Source of the DNA: Adiantum capillus-veneris | Lineage: Eukaryota; Streptophyta; Polypodiopsida; Polypodiales; Pteridaceae | Direction: 5' to 3' | Length of the DNA stretch: 64,000 nt | Assembly (NCBI GenBank): GCA_014529385.2 | Contig: CM043950.1 | Location: forward strand, 156,337,545-156,401,544 | In this document: piece by piece, positions 33,247-45,128 of the stretch | How the letters are laid out: each line of letters starts with the position of its first letter | Numbering within the stretch: the first letter of the stretch is position 1 | Program-made: the position numbers and the translations under genes | Notes under the pieces: generated by a model | What the model saw: only the letters and a program-made list of their open reading frames with translations | Told to the model about the DNA's origin: nothing | The model's database searches: none

Positions 33247-33539
33247 TTTTCAAATTTGATATGGGAAAGTTTAGGGCCTATTTGTTGCCTAAAAGGTTTG
33301 TTGTGCTTACCACAAAGGGTGTTTTACTATATTTGTTGTAGCACATGGAACTATCCCCAAGTATAGAAAAATGGATGATACATGACTAGAGAGTGTGCAA
33401 TTGAACATCCCTTAATTGCTCCTCAAAGAAAAGGTTATAAGAACAATATAGCAACTTCTCATTGTTCTTTTGCGAGTGGTAAATCACTTGTTCCTAATGA
33501 TTCTACTGGAGATTTTTTAAAGAAAATTTTGGTGAAAAG

Positions 33540-34012
33540 CGCAAAAAAAAGATGCATTGCCATTATTGTAAAGTTAATAATCATTTGATCAAGCAGTGTC
33601 CTAAGTTGAAGGTAAAAGAGACAGGTTCCACTATAAATGTAGCTATTATTGAGTCTTCTATGAAAGGAGATTGTGATGCTGATGTTGATGTAGAATGGGA
33701 TTTTAGTACAAAGTGCACTTATGATCCTACTATCCATGATGCATGCATATCAGTTGTTGCTACAGATTCACATGTGTGGTATATTGACAGTGGTGCTACA
33801 AAGAACATTACTCACATCATGATTTGTTTACCTCTCTTGAATTTATCCCTCATGGGAATTTAGTCACTTGTGTCAACAATTCCTCTTATCGAGTTCAGGG
33901 AGTTGGAAAGTTTGTGCTCATTGCTGCAAATGGAAGTTCTTTCACGCTTGTTGATACATCGTATGTTCCTGGGATCAAGAAGAATCTTTTGTCTATTTTT
34001 TCACTTCAATGA
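33540..34012 (+). pseudogene. E: gag nucleocapsid and protease
   Basis: MHCHYCKVNNHLIKQCPKLK carries a CCHC knuckle. The aspartic protease motif WYIDSGATKNIT follows with a canonical DSG. A frameshift near 33,810 moves sense to FTSLEFIPHGN and SSYRVQGVGKFVLIAANGSS, then VDTSYVPGIKKNLLSI, all standard for the Copia protease region. A stop follows at 34,010. Confidence 0.85.
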
Positions 34013-35190
34013 TATACATACAATACATTATCTGAGTTTCGGTGATGAAATTATTGCATCTGACCTTTTATGTCGTGGGCTATTTAGGATCACTTTGTAT
34101 GACAAGTGTGGGCAAAATTTTGCAAATTCTGTTGTGGATTCTAAGGATATTCTAGATGCAAAACTTTGGCATTCACGTTTTGGGCATCTAAATTTTGCTA
34201 GTTTGTTGCCTTTGCAAAAATTTGATATGGGCACTTCTTTGCCGCCTCTTGAAGCACCTGTCAAACATGGTTAAGAAGGGCTATATTTTGGGTAAGATGT
34301 AGCATTCAAAATTTCCAAAGGATGGTTCAATTAGGGCCACATCATGCAGGTTGTATCTTGTGCATAGTGATGTTTGTGGACCCACACAAACTCCTTGGGA
34401 AATTACCTTTACTTTGTGACTTTCATTGATGATTGTTCCAGGCATGCATGGGTGTATTTGCTTAAGGCCAAGTCTGAAGTGTTTTTGTGCTTCAAGAAAT
34501 ATCTAGGTATGGCTGAAAATGTCTCAAAATATACTACGGGCACCCTCCATTCCGATCAAGGGGGGGGGGAGTATATGTCTCATGAATTTTAATGTGTTCT
34601 TGGCTAGTCGTGGGATAAAACACCAACGTACAGTTCCATATACACCTCAGCAAAATGGTGTTTCTCAGAGGAAAAATAGATCCTCTTACAAAAATGGCAA
34701 AATGTATGGTCAAAAGTCAAGATTTACCACATTCATTTCGGCTTGAGGTGGCTTGAGGCGATTATGTGTGCCACTTATGTACTTAATAAGTGTCCTACAA
34801 AAGCTTTGCACTCTATGAATCCATATGAAGCATGGCATGATAGAAAGTATTCTATTGAGAACATGTGTGTTTTTGGCTATTTAGCATATGCTTCGGTGCC
34901 ACAAATGTAGCACCAAAAATTGGTTGTCAAATGTATTTTTGTTGGTTATAGTGTCAAAAGCAAAGGTTACAGGTTCTATCATCCGCAAACAAAGCATATC
35001 TTGGTTTCACAGGATGTTCTGTTTGTGGAAGATTCTATTCAGCCCTTGCTATTATGTACTAGAAATAGTAACGTAAGCTCATATGACATTTATGACACTT
35101 TGTTGCCTCTTTTTAGTGGTGGAAGTTTGAATGAGGAAAATTTTCAGCCTATGGGGGTTTTGAAAATGTTACAGATCAGCCCATAACTCA
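34013..35190 (+). pseudogene. E: GAG-pre-integrase and integrase
   Basis: LWHSRFGHLNFASLLPLQK is the pre-integrase module. The core shows YFVTFIDDCSRHAWVYLL (first Asp) and GTLHSDQGGGEYM (second Asp). In PYTPQQNGVSQRKNR a Gln stands where the catalytic Glu of PQQNGV-ERKNR is expected. A run of nine G at about 34,561-34,569 shifts the frame between the second Asp and this motif. The C-terminal part reads NPYEAWHDRKYSIENMCVFG and KCIFVGYSVKSKGYRFYHPQ, the usual Copia integrase tail. Several stops interrupt it. Confidence 0.85.
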
Positions 35191-35384
35191 TGCAGATGAA
35201 CATGATGTCCTTCATGAGGGAAGGGTTGAGAATGAGTAGGCTAGTGGTATGCTAGAATGGTTGGTGCATACCTTGCGTGCTAGTAAATTGGATGCACCTT
35301 TAGTCATACTCCTTCAAGTTTTTGTCTTCAATCTTATGCATTAAATTGTTATGATTTGGCTAGTCTAGTTTATGTTATGTTGAG

Positions 35385-36490
35385 GAACCTTTGTCTTTTG
35401 ATGAAGCAAAGAATTTAGAAAATTGGATGACTACCATGCAGTCAGAATATGATGCACTTATAGAAAATGACACATGAACTTTATGTGACTTGCCTCCTAG
35501 AAAAAAGGCCATTGGTATGAAGTGGGTTTACAAGTTGAAACACAAGCCGGATGGTGAGATTGATCACTATAAATATCGACTTGTTGCGAAGGGTTGTGCA
35601 CATAAAAAAGGAATACATTATAAAGAGACTCTTGCTCCCACTTGTTTTATGACTATTGTGCATTTTCTATGTGCATTGGCAGCTCATTTTGGGTGGAATG
35701 TACATCAGTCAGACATTGTTACTGCTTTCTTCAATGCTGACATATTTGAGGAATTTTATGTAACGCAACCTCGCGGTTTTTTGAAGAAAGGAAAGAGGAT
35801 AAAATGAGAAAATGTAAGAAATATTTGTATGGGTTGAAGAAATCTCCCCGTGCTTGGTATGAGAAGGCTAACACTCATTTGGTCAAACGTAGATTTTGTA
35901 ACAGTCCAACAGAAAGCACATTGTATGTAAAGCGTGAGGGTGATGTACTTCTCATTGTCGTTCTCTATGTGGATGATTTGTTGATCATTGGCCCGAATGA
36001 GGCACATATTGTTGAGTTTAAGAGTAATTTGAATGCAGCTTTCAAGATGAGATATTTGGGGTTGTTGCATCATTACTTGGGCATACAATTTAATCAATGT
36101 GATTGTGGTATTGCTTTGTGTTACACAAGTTACATACCGACATTGTTATGTAAGTTTGGACTTGAGGATTTGAAACCTATTGCCACTCCCATGGAAATAT
36201 GTTTAAAAGTGAGTCTTCATGATGCTGGTGATCATGTTGGTGTCATTCTTTACCAAAATACTATTGGATGCCTTATTTATGTATGCAACACGAGGCTGAA
36301 TATTCAGTTTGTAGTCTCACAGATCAAGAAATTTATGCATAGCCCAGGGTTTAAGCATTGGCAGACTATCAAGAGTGCTTTTTTCTACTTGAGTGGCACT
36401 TTAGATCTTGGATTATATTATCCCAAGGGCAGATCATTGCCGCCAATTTACATACTTTTTTTGGACTTAGATTGGAGTTGGTTGTTTTGA
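35385..36490 (+). pseudogene. E: reverse transcriptase
   Basis: It begins in sense at PLSFDEAKNLENWMTTMQSE (a TGA interrupts shortly after), then AIGMKWVYKLKHKPDGEIDH, LVAKGCAHKKGIHYKETLAP and motif A NVHQSDIVTAFFNADIFEEF with its Asp. After a frame step at 35,805 come KYLYGLKKSPRAWYEKANTH, motif C VVLYVDDLLIIGPNE (YVDD intact), YLGIQFNQ and the TPME...YQNTIGCLIYVCNTR connection. Both catalytic motifs are preserved. Confidence 0.9.
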
Positions 36491-36925
36491 CACACGAGTG
36501 TCCACAAGTGGTTTTTGTTTCATGCCTAGCAGTTCATGTATCTCATGGTTGACCAAGAAGCAACCTATTGTGTCCACTTCTAGTTGTGAGATTGGGTATA
36601 GAGTATTCATAGCTACGATTGAGTGTGTATGACTTAGCCTTATGACTGATTTGGGCATTAGACAGGATACTGCCAACACTATCTACACTGACTATCAGAG
36701 CACATTGGCAGTTGTGTGAAGAACACAATTTTTCGTGCTTGCACAAAGCACATTGAGGTGCATTACACTATGTCAGGGAGAGGATCATCATCGCAGGATA
36801 GATCATCTTGGCTTATGTGCCAATAGAGGACAACGTTGCTGATCTTTTCACAAAGGCATTGTCCTGTGAGAAGTTTGAAGCTTTCTACAAATCTTTGGGC
36901 TTACTCCCCTTTGTGGAATAATCAT
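36440..36925 (+). pseudogene. E: RNase H remnant
   Basis: In broken frames the pattern of Copia RNase H is visible: LDLDWSW, then SCISWLTKKQPIVSTSSC-like, then KHIEVHYTM, DRSSWLMCQ and ADLFTKALSCEKFEAFYKSL, the usual element end. Many shifts and stops occur, so this is the most damaged part of E. Confidence 0.75.
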
Positions 36926-36985
36926 GTCCTAAAGGCATGTCACTTCCCTATACTCTATGTGCTAGATCTTGTTCATTGCATCGCT

Positions 36986-37226
36986 CCCAGGGGGAATATG
37001 TTACCATATACATGTGGTAGTGATGTGTGTGAACACACTTAAAACCACCTGGGAATTTTTCTCCTCACGAGGAGGATTCTCCCCCCATGCATTGTATACA
37101 CCCATCACCTCTAGGGCTAACTTATCTTTCCATTGCGCACTAAGTAATACACTCTCTGTTGTGTGCCTTGAGCTTCCTTCATTTTGTCCAAGCTATGTGT
37201 TTTCCTTTGCAGTCCTAATTCCAACA
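36986..37226 (+). repeat. E: polypurine tract and short 3' LTR
   Basis: CCCAGGGGGAATA (polypurine tract) is followed by TGTTACCATATACATGTGG at 36,999. A CA terminus (CTAATTCCAACA) occurs 228 bases later, just before D integrase sequence resumes. The LTR call rests on these signals only, because the 5' LTR is absent. Confidence 0.65.
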
Positions 37227-37445
37227 AACAACAAGCTAGCAAAGAAGGACATCAAAGAATGATCTCTTGGGTTAAGGTATGAAATGTTTTGACAAAAGGA
37301 AGGATGGTAAGTTTTTCTTAAAATGGGAGGAACCTTTTGTGGTGGTACCAAAAGTTTTTTAATGGTAGTTATAGGTTGGAAGATCAAGATGGGAATTTGC
37401 ACCGCATTCCAATAAATGGATGGCAGCTAAAACCCTACAATTGCA
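37227..37445 (+). pseudogene. D: integrase C-terminal remnant
   Basis: After E the sense reads FLKWEEPFVVVPKVF or the shifted LLWWYQKFFNGSYRLEDQDG, then HRIPINGWQLKPYNC. This is the GPY/F-to-'NG-LKPY' end of Gypsy integrase. It pairs with the D RT/RNase H on the other side of E. Confidence 0.75.
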
Positions 37446-37538
37446 GTTCAAGACCATAGAATGGGGAATTTGTTGACAAATGGCTTCTTAGAATGGGACA
37501 CAAGCTAGAGGCATGACTATCTCTAGCCATCAAGGGGA

Positions 37539-37550
37539 GGGATATATGAT
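37539..37550 (+). other. Candidate polypurine tract of D
   Basis: TCAAGGGGAGGGA, about 100 bases after the D integrase remnant, is the expected primer position before the right LTR. Confidence 0.5.
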
Positions 37551-37790
37551 ATATGCTTTTCATAACCCCCCCTAAAACATTCATCTGTACATAACTAAGA
37601 CCAATTAAGAAAATTTTAAAAAAAGTTTTAAAATAAGAAAAATGTAGAAAAAGTGCAAAGATACTTTCCACGAAAGATTTGGGCCATTTTTTGCCAAATG
37701 AAAGTTGTGGGTGTCTTGTAAGTCAAGCATCAAAGGGGATCAAGTATGGTGCTTTTATAATAGCCCAAGAAGTCCCTAGGAAAACTTTGA

Positions 37791-38170
37791 CTATAGGGTA
37801 TGCTAAACATGAAGGTTACAAAGAAGCTCTTAACATTCCATAGGTGAATGGATGATTTTGATTAATGCAACCACCGATGTCACACCCTGAGGGCTCAAGG
37901 TATTGCACAAAACCTTTCACAAGGGGAAGTGATTTCACCATGAGATTATCCCTAGGAAAACTTTGACTATAGGGTATGCTAAACATGGAAATATTATCCC
38001 TAGGAAAAATTTGACTATAGGGTATGGTAAACATGAAGGTTACAAAGAAGCTCTTAACATTCCACATGTGAACGGATGGTTTTGATTAGTGCAACCACCG
38101 ATGTCACACCCTGAGGGCTCAAGGTATTGCACAAAACCTTTCACAAGAGGAAGTGATTTCACCACCATGA
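37791..38170 (+). repeat. Tandem duplication in right D LTR
   Basis: A unit starting CTATAGGGTATG(C/G)TAAACATG occurs at 37,791, 37,967 (48-bp partial copy) and 38,015. The long copies include GGTTACAAAGAAGCTCTTAAC and TGTCACACCCTGAGGGCTCA. Period of the long unit is about 224 bp. Confidence 0.92.
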
Positions 38171-38311
38171 GAATTCTAGCCAAGATAGTCATACTTGGGG
38201 TGGCATGAATGGAGCTAGAAGCGGTCGACATGGACACCACCACCCCTACCCTCCCCTTGGCACTAAGAAAAGGGGCAACCTCCCCATCACATACCCATGC
38301 TAGACTGCGGT

Positions 38312-38676
<365 letters not shown>

Positions 38677-39227
38677 CACGTTTTCTTCAACACACACACA
38701 AACATCATACACACACTCCCCTCTGATATGCACCATACACATAAACACACACACATACACATAGAATAGCACCACCATCAGTGCACACACTTATGCACAA
38801 AAGATTTGGATTTGATCAAAACAAAAACCAAGAGCACATGAAGACAGTTTTAGATGATATGGTGGAGTTGAAGGCATGTCACAACAAGAATTAAGCTAAG
38901 AGAACACCAAATTGGATGCATCGTGACCATTTTTCACTAGTATTGAACATCTTGTCTACCTACTAATCATTTAGGTGGCTTGTAAACTTATAATTACCTC
39001 AAGGGAATCACTTAATAACTAGGGTGACTATCACGTGAGTGTAGCAGAAGGGGTTATTATATTTATTTTTTCTCATATTTTCATTTATGTAAGGGTATTG
39101 TAAATTGTAATTAAGAAAAAACGATTGAATAGGAAAAGGGTGTAATTTATTTGTTAATAATTCACAAATAAGGAGTATTAGAAATAGTCCTTGAATGCAC
39201 ACAATACACAAAATTTATCCATAGTGA

Positions 39228-39249
39228 CCCCCCCCCCCCCCCCCCCCCC
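39228..39249. repeat. Poly-C run
   Basis: 22 consecutive C bases. Length at such a run is prone to sequencing and assembly error. Confidence 0.9.
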
Positions 39250-39503
39250 GAGATAATTACCTCTTTTCTCTTTACATACCCCATTTGAATCTCTCTTTTT
39301 CATTTTAAAATCCAAAAAAATTTATAAATAAATAAATAAATATATATCTAGTTGCAGTGTCCCCACAAGGGCTAGAGAGCATCTAGCTATCATCATCCTC
39401 TAGGAAAATTGAAAAAAATATTCTTCCTTGTGGGATTCAGGTCATGTGCCATGGGCCCTCTATCTTGCAATAATAAAACTATAAATAATCCCTCCTCTCC
39501 ACC

Positions 39504-39512
39504 TATATAAAG
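39504..39512 (+). promoter_or_regulatory. TATA box in right D LTR
   Basis: TATATAAAG in a block shared with the left LTR, followed by AGGAGGATGTCTCTC. Confidence 0.65.
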
Positions 39513-39588
39513 AGGAGGATGTCTCTCTTGAAGTTACATGATCGAGAGGCGCACGCCTGTCACCATCACATACACCACTCTCTTGAAT

Positions 39589-39974
39589 TTTAGGAGCTCT
39601 AATGTTTGGCACTAATCACAAGAGAAGGTATGTCACATCCCCACACTTGTTATCATGCCATTACACAAGCTTGCATCAAGGACACTAGATGCACCATGCA
39701 CCACAAGTTTTGCTAGCACCATTGGCAAATTTATATGGAGTGACATTAGTTTGTAGATGCTACATGGTGTGATCCACCATATGGAAAATAAATCAAAGTC
39801 CTTTGGTAGTGAAGCATCACCTTGTACTTGCAATCACTAATACATGGGAAATGTCGAGGTCTTCTCTCGTAAATTCAACCTATTTATTTTGTGATATATT
39901 TATACATACTTATTCATCGTCTATGTCTTACTGTTTTTGTTGTGTTTGGTGTGGCTATTAAAAATCTCTATCTA

Positions 39975-40019
<45 letters not shown>

Positions 40020-42530
40020 ATTTTTCCTTTACATGTGCACCCTATATCACCCTCCTTATGCTGCAAAAGATAGAGTGTTTCCTCTTTTGGGTTGTGTTTA
40101 ATAAGTGTGATAGTAAGCACTCTAGTGCCCTTGTGTTTGTGTCACATGTATTAATCCTCACCTTGCATTCTAGTGGCACTCCTAGCTAGGTGGTGCACCT
40201 TGTATTTTCATCCGCATGATGAGGTCCATGTGCACCACCTTGATGTAGAGGCCCCTGGGTTCAATTTGTATCCCTCAAAATCTATCTTCATACCATCCAC
40301 ACAATTTACTTTCAAGCAGCAAACTCACCAAATATACCTTGAATGCACCATCATCCCTATTGATCTTCAATGCAAGCAATTAAATCCTTTGAATGAACTT
40401 GTCTTCATATTCTCATTTCCACCATTAAGGACTTCATATACATCACTTGCCATAGGTCTTAGTTGATCTTCAAATGGATGCTAATATCTACATCAAAACC
40501 CCATTAAAAGGATTCTCTTCTCCTCAATAGGGGCACCGGTTTATTCATAGGATTGGGGGGCTAGCCACTACAAAACCTCAAACCACCACAAAGAAAAGAG
40601 GAAGAAGACATTATCTTTTGCAAGAGGATATGGGCTAATCTCTACTCATGAAGTTTCTCAACCGTACATACACTACTACAACACCACCCAATAGAGTTGG
40701 TTGCACTAAAGGAAGAAAATGGATCATTAAAATAAAAGAAAAAAATAGTGAAAAAACAATGGAAATCTTTGCACTTTTGGTAATAAAATCAAGGAATTCA
40801 CTTTTTTTCAAACACCCGTCCATGTGTTAGTAAAGACTCCATAGGTGCTCCCAGTTATATGTATAAGGCTTTGACCAAAACACATTCAAATTGAACCCAA
40901 TTTGAAAATCCAAAAGTATAAAAAATATATTAAATATTTATGGATAAATTAGAGGAAACCTTGCCCTTTTTTATATGTACAAGCAAGGTCTTGTTGCGCA
41001 TAATCTACCCTTGACCAGTTGTCCCACAAAGAGCCACACATAACATAGCTCTCACATACCTCAAACCAAGCCGAAGAGATGTCAATATGAAGAGTTCAAC
41101 ACCTAATTTACTCATTCCATGAAGAAGAGACACACTTTCAACTCACCACACTAGGGTCGTGCAAAGCTAGAGGGGCACCTCCATAGCAAAACTCTCACCC
41201 TTCTCTGCACGCTACCTAAACAAGGAGCTTCTTCTTCTCTTACAAAATCACCACTTCATTTACAATCCAAATCTGAGAAAAAGTTCATTTTTCTTCATGT
41301 TTGAAAAGAACTTACTCACTCTTTGAACTTTTGACACGTCCATGTAAAAAACACCAAAACTATGTACCTTGCACAACTGGCCCACATGCCTACGTAGAGA
41401 TAGATGGCATACACCACTTTTGTACACTTTATACAATCATGCCTTATTTATATCCAAGAGTTCCAAAAGTACTAAATTTTTCTCTCAAAGTCTTCATGAG
41501 AGCTTCCATCATTCCATGAAAACACTTCACAATGTTGTGCTTGTTGGTAAACTACAATTCCACATACTCTGTGAGCAAAAAATTGGTAATCAACAAGGTC
41601 AATTATAATCATGAGAGGCTCAATGCACAAGGTGTATGCACTTGAGGATCATGCAAAAAAGTTTGCTACATATCCAATCAGTCAAGTTGAGAACGTTTGC
41701 ACCTCATTTAAGTTTTCATCTAATTTGAAGGGCTTTCTTTGAGCTACACCTGTAGGAAATCCATGTCCTACACATGCTAAAGATGATGATTTTCTCATAA
41801 GAAAAGAAACATGGCCTAGCTACCTAGACACTTGCTCATGTGATAATAGGACTCTCATATATCATGTTTACATGACTTGGTGCTTATATTTACTCACTTA
41901 ATACAAAAGACATGCTCAAGGTAGGTAGTATCTTGTTTCATTTGTAGATGTATGGCTTGCCATCACACATTCATGATCAATTTATGCTCGCATATCTCTT
42001 ATGTATATTCAAGGAAAAGCTGGACAAAACCTTGCACACAGAGTTTCTTTAGAGTATTGAGACTCTTTTGATCTCTCCTTAATTGTGATAATTTGTTTTT
42101 TTGAATGATTGAACTGTGAATACAATTCCAATCTGGTAGGTTCTATTGTTAAGTCTACATCAATGGTTGTGTTTATAGGAGTAATATAGCTTGTGTACAA
42201 CCAAGCTTGTAATGACGACTCACGAATTGCTGGTGGTTGTATGCAAATGTTGAACAGAATATCCCTTCTAGTTAGAATTCCCTTGTAATAGGCACATTTG
42301 TATATCAAATTGCAAAAGCCCAACTTTTGATTTATGATTTTTAAATCCATATCTCGTTATTATAAAGTGGTAAACTATGGGAACTGAGCCTAAGGCCATT
42401 TTTTAGAATCCCTAGGTATAAAGGTCAATTATAAAGTGAGAGGAGTGATCTTTATGGAAGAGAGCATTATACAAGCTAAGCTACTACTGTGCAAAAACTT
42501 GTCATGATCATTATTCCCTCTTTGGTGATG
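39589..42530. other. Non-coding tract
   Basis: No supported gene on either strand. It contains a CT microsatellite at 39,979-40,017 and several AT-rich stretches. Short open frames (40,173-40,466; 41,301-41,608) show no domain. Confidence 0.4.
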
Positions 42531-42771
42531 AGGATTAAGTTTCAACTACTATTGCATTGTATTTCTCTCCTCTTGCTCTTTCATTTGAGTGTACACATTA
42601 TTAGTCTGGTCTAAATTGTGACAATGTTGTGTGATCCTTAATCTACCATGAGGATCAAGTTTCAACTACTATTGCACTATATTTCTCTCCCCTTGCTCTT
42701 TCATTTGAGTGTACACATTATGAGTTTAGTCTAAATTTATGACTATGTTGTGTAATCCTAAATCTACCATG
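42531..42771. repeat. 120-bp tandem duplication
   Basis: Two units begin AGGATTAAGTTTCAACTACT and AGGATCAAGTTTCAACTACT and contain CTTGCTCTTTCATTTGAGTG. The second starts at 42,651. Confidence 0.93.
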
Positions 42772-42990
42772 TCAAGGGTATTTTCACGTGATAATGCTAC
42801 TTTTTTTTTAGACGAATGTTCCTACGTCATAAGTGATCTATTGCACCACTTTTGTTCATCTTTTACATACTTGAAAATTGATAAATTGTGATTTATGGAC
42901 CTCTCAAAAATGGGAGTAAAAGGTCAAAATAGGTTCTATTGGCCCTTGCCTATATGAAAAGTGCATTGTGCGCAGATGTGTGTAGATGTG

Positions 42991-43410
42991 TGCATACATG
43001 CATGCGGCAAAGGGGAGAAGAAAACACAATGGTGTGTCGGTGCAACAATCCTTAAAGTGAGGAGCTCCTTATTATTTATATATGTACAAAGATAAAGAAA
43101 GTGTATGGAATGGGTGGCTAGACACTGAACATCTAGCCCCGAGCAAAGGCACTTTGTTATCCCAACAACCTCCCACTTAAAGGAAAATGGGCGTGCATGC
43201 GTGCATGCATGTGGTGAAGGGGAGAAGAGAACACAATATTGTGTGGGTGGAGAAAGCCTCAAAGTGAGGAGCTCCTTATTCTTTGTATAAGTACAAAGAT
43301 AAGGAAAGTGTGTGCAATGGCCGACCAGACATCACAAATCTAGCCCCGTGCAGAGTGAGTTTGCCTTTATTCCAAGAGCCTTCCACTTAAAGGCGAATGT
43401 GCCAATAAGT
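42991..43410. repeat. 207-bp tandem duplication with GCATGCAT core
   Basis: Units share GGGGAGAAGA(A/G)AACACAAT, AAGTGAGGAGCTCCTTATT and CATCTAGCCCCG or close variants. Each starts in an alternating purine-pyrimidine GCATGCATGC run. The second unit starts near 43,198. Confidence 0.92.
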
Positions 43411-44049
43411 GAGTCATACTAAAATACTAGCATTTACAAGAAAATAGATGAGAGACTCTCTCAACCTAAACCCACTATCTGTTCACTCGATTTACATGCA
43501 GCCATATCGGCTCTAGTATTAGGCAAGTAGGCATATCCATGCTAGATCCTGCATGCAAATTTTGGAGACAACTCTGCATAACTCAGACTTAGGAATTTTG
43601 GGAGAAATTCACTAAAATGGGACAATTCTTCTTGTCTCTAGTTTTTAGGAGAGGTTAAGTCGGTCTAGGATGCACACCTTTTTGTCTCCATATCTCAAAT
43701 GAAATGTAGTGTTTGGATGATGCACTCGCAAGTGTATTTGTAGCCACCGATTTATATGCAAACATGCAAAAATTGTCACACATAAATCACATTTGAAGCT
43801 CAGAGTTTTGGTTGCACTTCATGCTTCTAGCTAATCCACTTTGTGTAAGAAAAAAGAAAAATAATAACTTGTTTTCATGAGGATAGCCTTGTAAGAAATA
43901 GACAAACCTTCAAGATTCACAACTCTTCAATTTTAACGTTGTGCTTCTCCCAAAACAGAAATTGTAACAAACATAGTCTTGAGGGTCAAAATCTAGGCTA
44001 CAACTCCCTGCACATGCATGAGTTTCAAGCTTTTGTCTATTCTACTTGT

Positions 44050-44370
44050 CTCAAGCATGGAGTCTAGTGTGTTGGGTTGTGGGTTGAGGATGCTTTCACA
44101 TCATCAAGCCTCAAACTTGAGGGTGAGGCATGAGGATTTGAAGTATAGAGGAGAACTACTTGTGTCAAACATGGACGTAGTGCGTTGGGTTGTGGGTTCA
44201 GGCTCCTTGCTAATGCTCAAGCCTCAAAATTGAGGGTGAGGCACAAGGCTCTAAAGTCTAGAGGAGAACTACTTGTATCAAACATGAAGGATAGAGAGTT
44301 GGGGTGTGGGTTGAGGCTCTTTACCAATGCTCAAGGCTCAAACTTGAGGGCAAGACAGAGGAGCACCACT
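44050..44370. repeat. 114-bp tandem repeat, three units
   Basis: GTTGGGTTGTGGGTT(G/C)AGG and variants recur at 44,071, 44,184 and 44,298, each followed by AAGCCTCAAA(C/A)TTGAGGG(T/C). The units have drifted by about 15-20%. Confidence 0.92.
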
Positions 44371-45072
44371 TCTCTAATGTGACTCTGGTGTTGTCATGCT
44401 CCAAAAATACAAGAATACATGAAGATAATTACAAAACTTAAACTTTTGAAACAAATATTGAGAAAAATTAAAAGTGAAGGTTGATCGAGTTGCACTTCAA
44501 TCTGAACCTTCCAACTGAACTTTAATTTGAATTTGCACTTTAACTTGAATTTTGAATGAGGCTTGACACTTTAGGTTGACGACTGTCAAGAGCACTGGCA
44601 AGCATCTGACAAGTTTAGCTCCTTTGAGTTGTGACGATTCCTTTGAGTCGTGAATCTTTGTTGGACGATTTCATAATCGCATTGCAAAGGCTTTTTGTGC
44701 GAGGCAGAGACTCTCAATACGATGAAGAAAGGGTGAATATGTGTCATGTGGTGCATGAGCTGTGCTGATGGAGAGGAGAGGAACAAGGTGGAGCTAGTAG
44801 TAGTAATAGTAGTAGTTCAAGCACCACAATATTGTAGGGGGATGATCCTGTGATGTCTCTGGTGGACTTATGGTGACCTTACCTACTGGATTATCATGCA
44901 GTGGGCATGACATTTTGTGCACTAAGCAAGGGAGAGGCTGATAAAGTGGGTGTGCACAAATTTGATGAGCACTAGGCTATCCAACCCAAGGAAGAGGATG
45001 ACTGCCATGACACCATGTTGTCACATGGCTCAACTACTATGTGTGCTGGTGGCGGACACATGTGCTGGGATG
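44371..45072. other. Non-coding tract
   Basis: Nothing recognised. It has short (GTAGTAATA)-type microrepeats near 44,790-44,815. Confidence 0.4.
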
Positions 45073-45128
45073 TGCAATGTGTATAGTGACTACAGTAGGG
45101 TGCAATGTGTATAGTGACTACAGTAGGG
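45073..45128. repeat. 28-bp perfect tandem duplication
   Basis: TGCAATGTGTATAGTGACTA and eight more bases are repeated exactly from 45,101. Confidence 0.97.

Larger units (their letters stand above)
31880..33385 (+). pseudogene. D: decayed Gypsy RT and RNase H
   Basis: Reading in shifting frames gives the Gypsy order. The segment VVTPKKNGKWSVCVDYKPLN then TKKDHFPSPF is RT fingers; QIRIVDEDKRLTPFHHRMGC then YDFRVTPFGVTSPPNY is the motif B region; FHKVKEILGSLPT and LYVNPSLGCEALGIVLMQKYL are RNase H start; FRAYLLPKRFVVLTTKGVLLYLL is its end. Stops and shifts are dense, and two internal tandem duplications (131 and 158 bp) disrupt it. No gag or protease precedes it: RT begins about 100 bases after the left LTR. 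It is the oldest-looking polymerase in the window. Confidence 0.8.
33386..37226 (+). mobile_element. Element E: 5'-truncated Ty1/Copia element inside D
   Basis: Copia order is clear: gag zinc knuckle, protease, GAG-pre-integrase, integrase, RT, RNase H, polypurine tract, short 3' LTR. No 5' LTR or gag start is seen: the left edge joins the end of the D RNase H and the right edge joins the D integrase tail. The D integrase core is therefore missing, so insertion was accompanied or followed by deletion. The left edge is placed only to within about 50 bases. Confidence 0.85.

Noticed and set aside
43191-43215. Alternating GCATGCATGC run as a functional Z-DNA or protein site
   Set aside because: It is short and part of a simple tandem duplication; nothing else supports a role.
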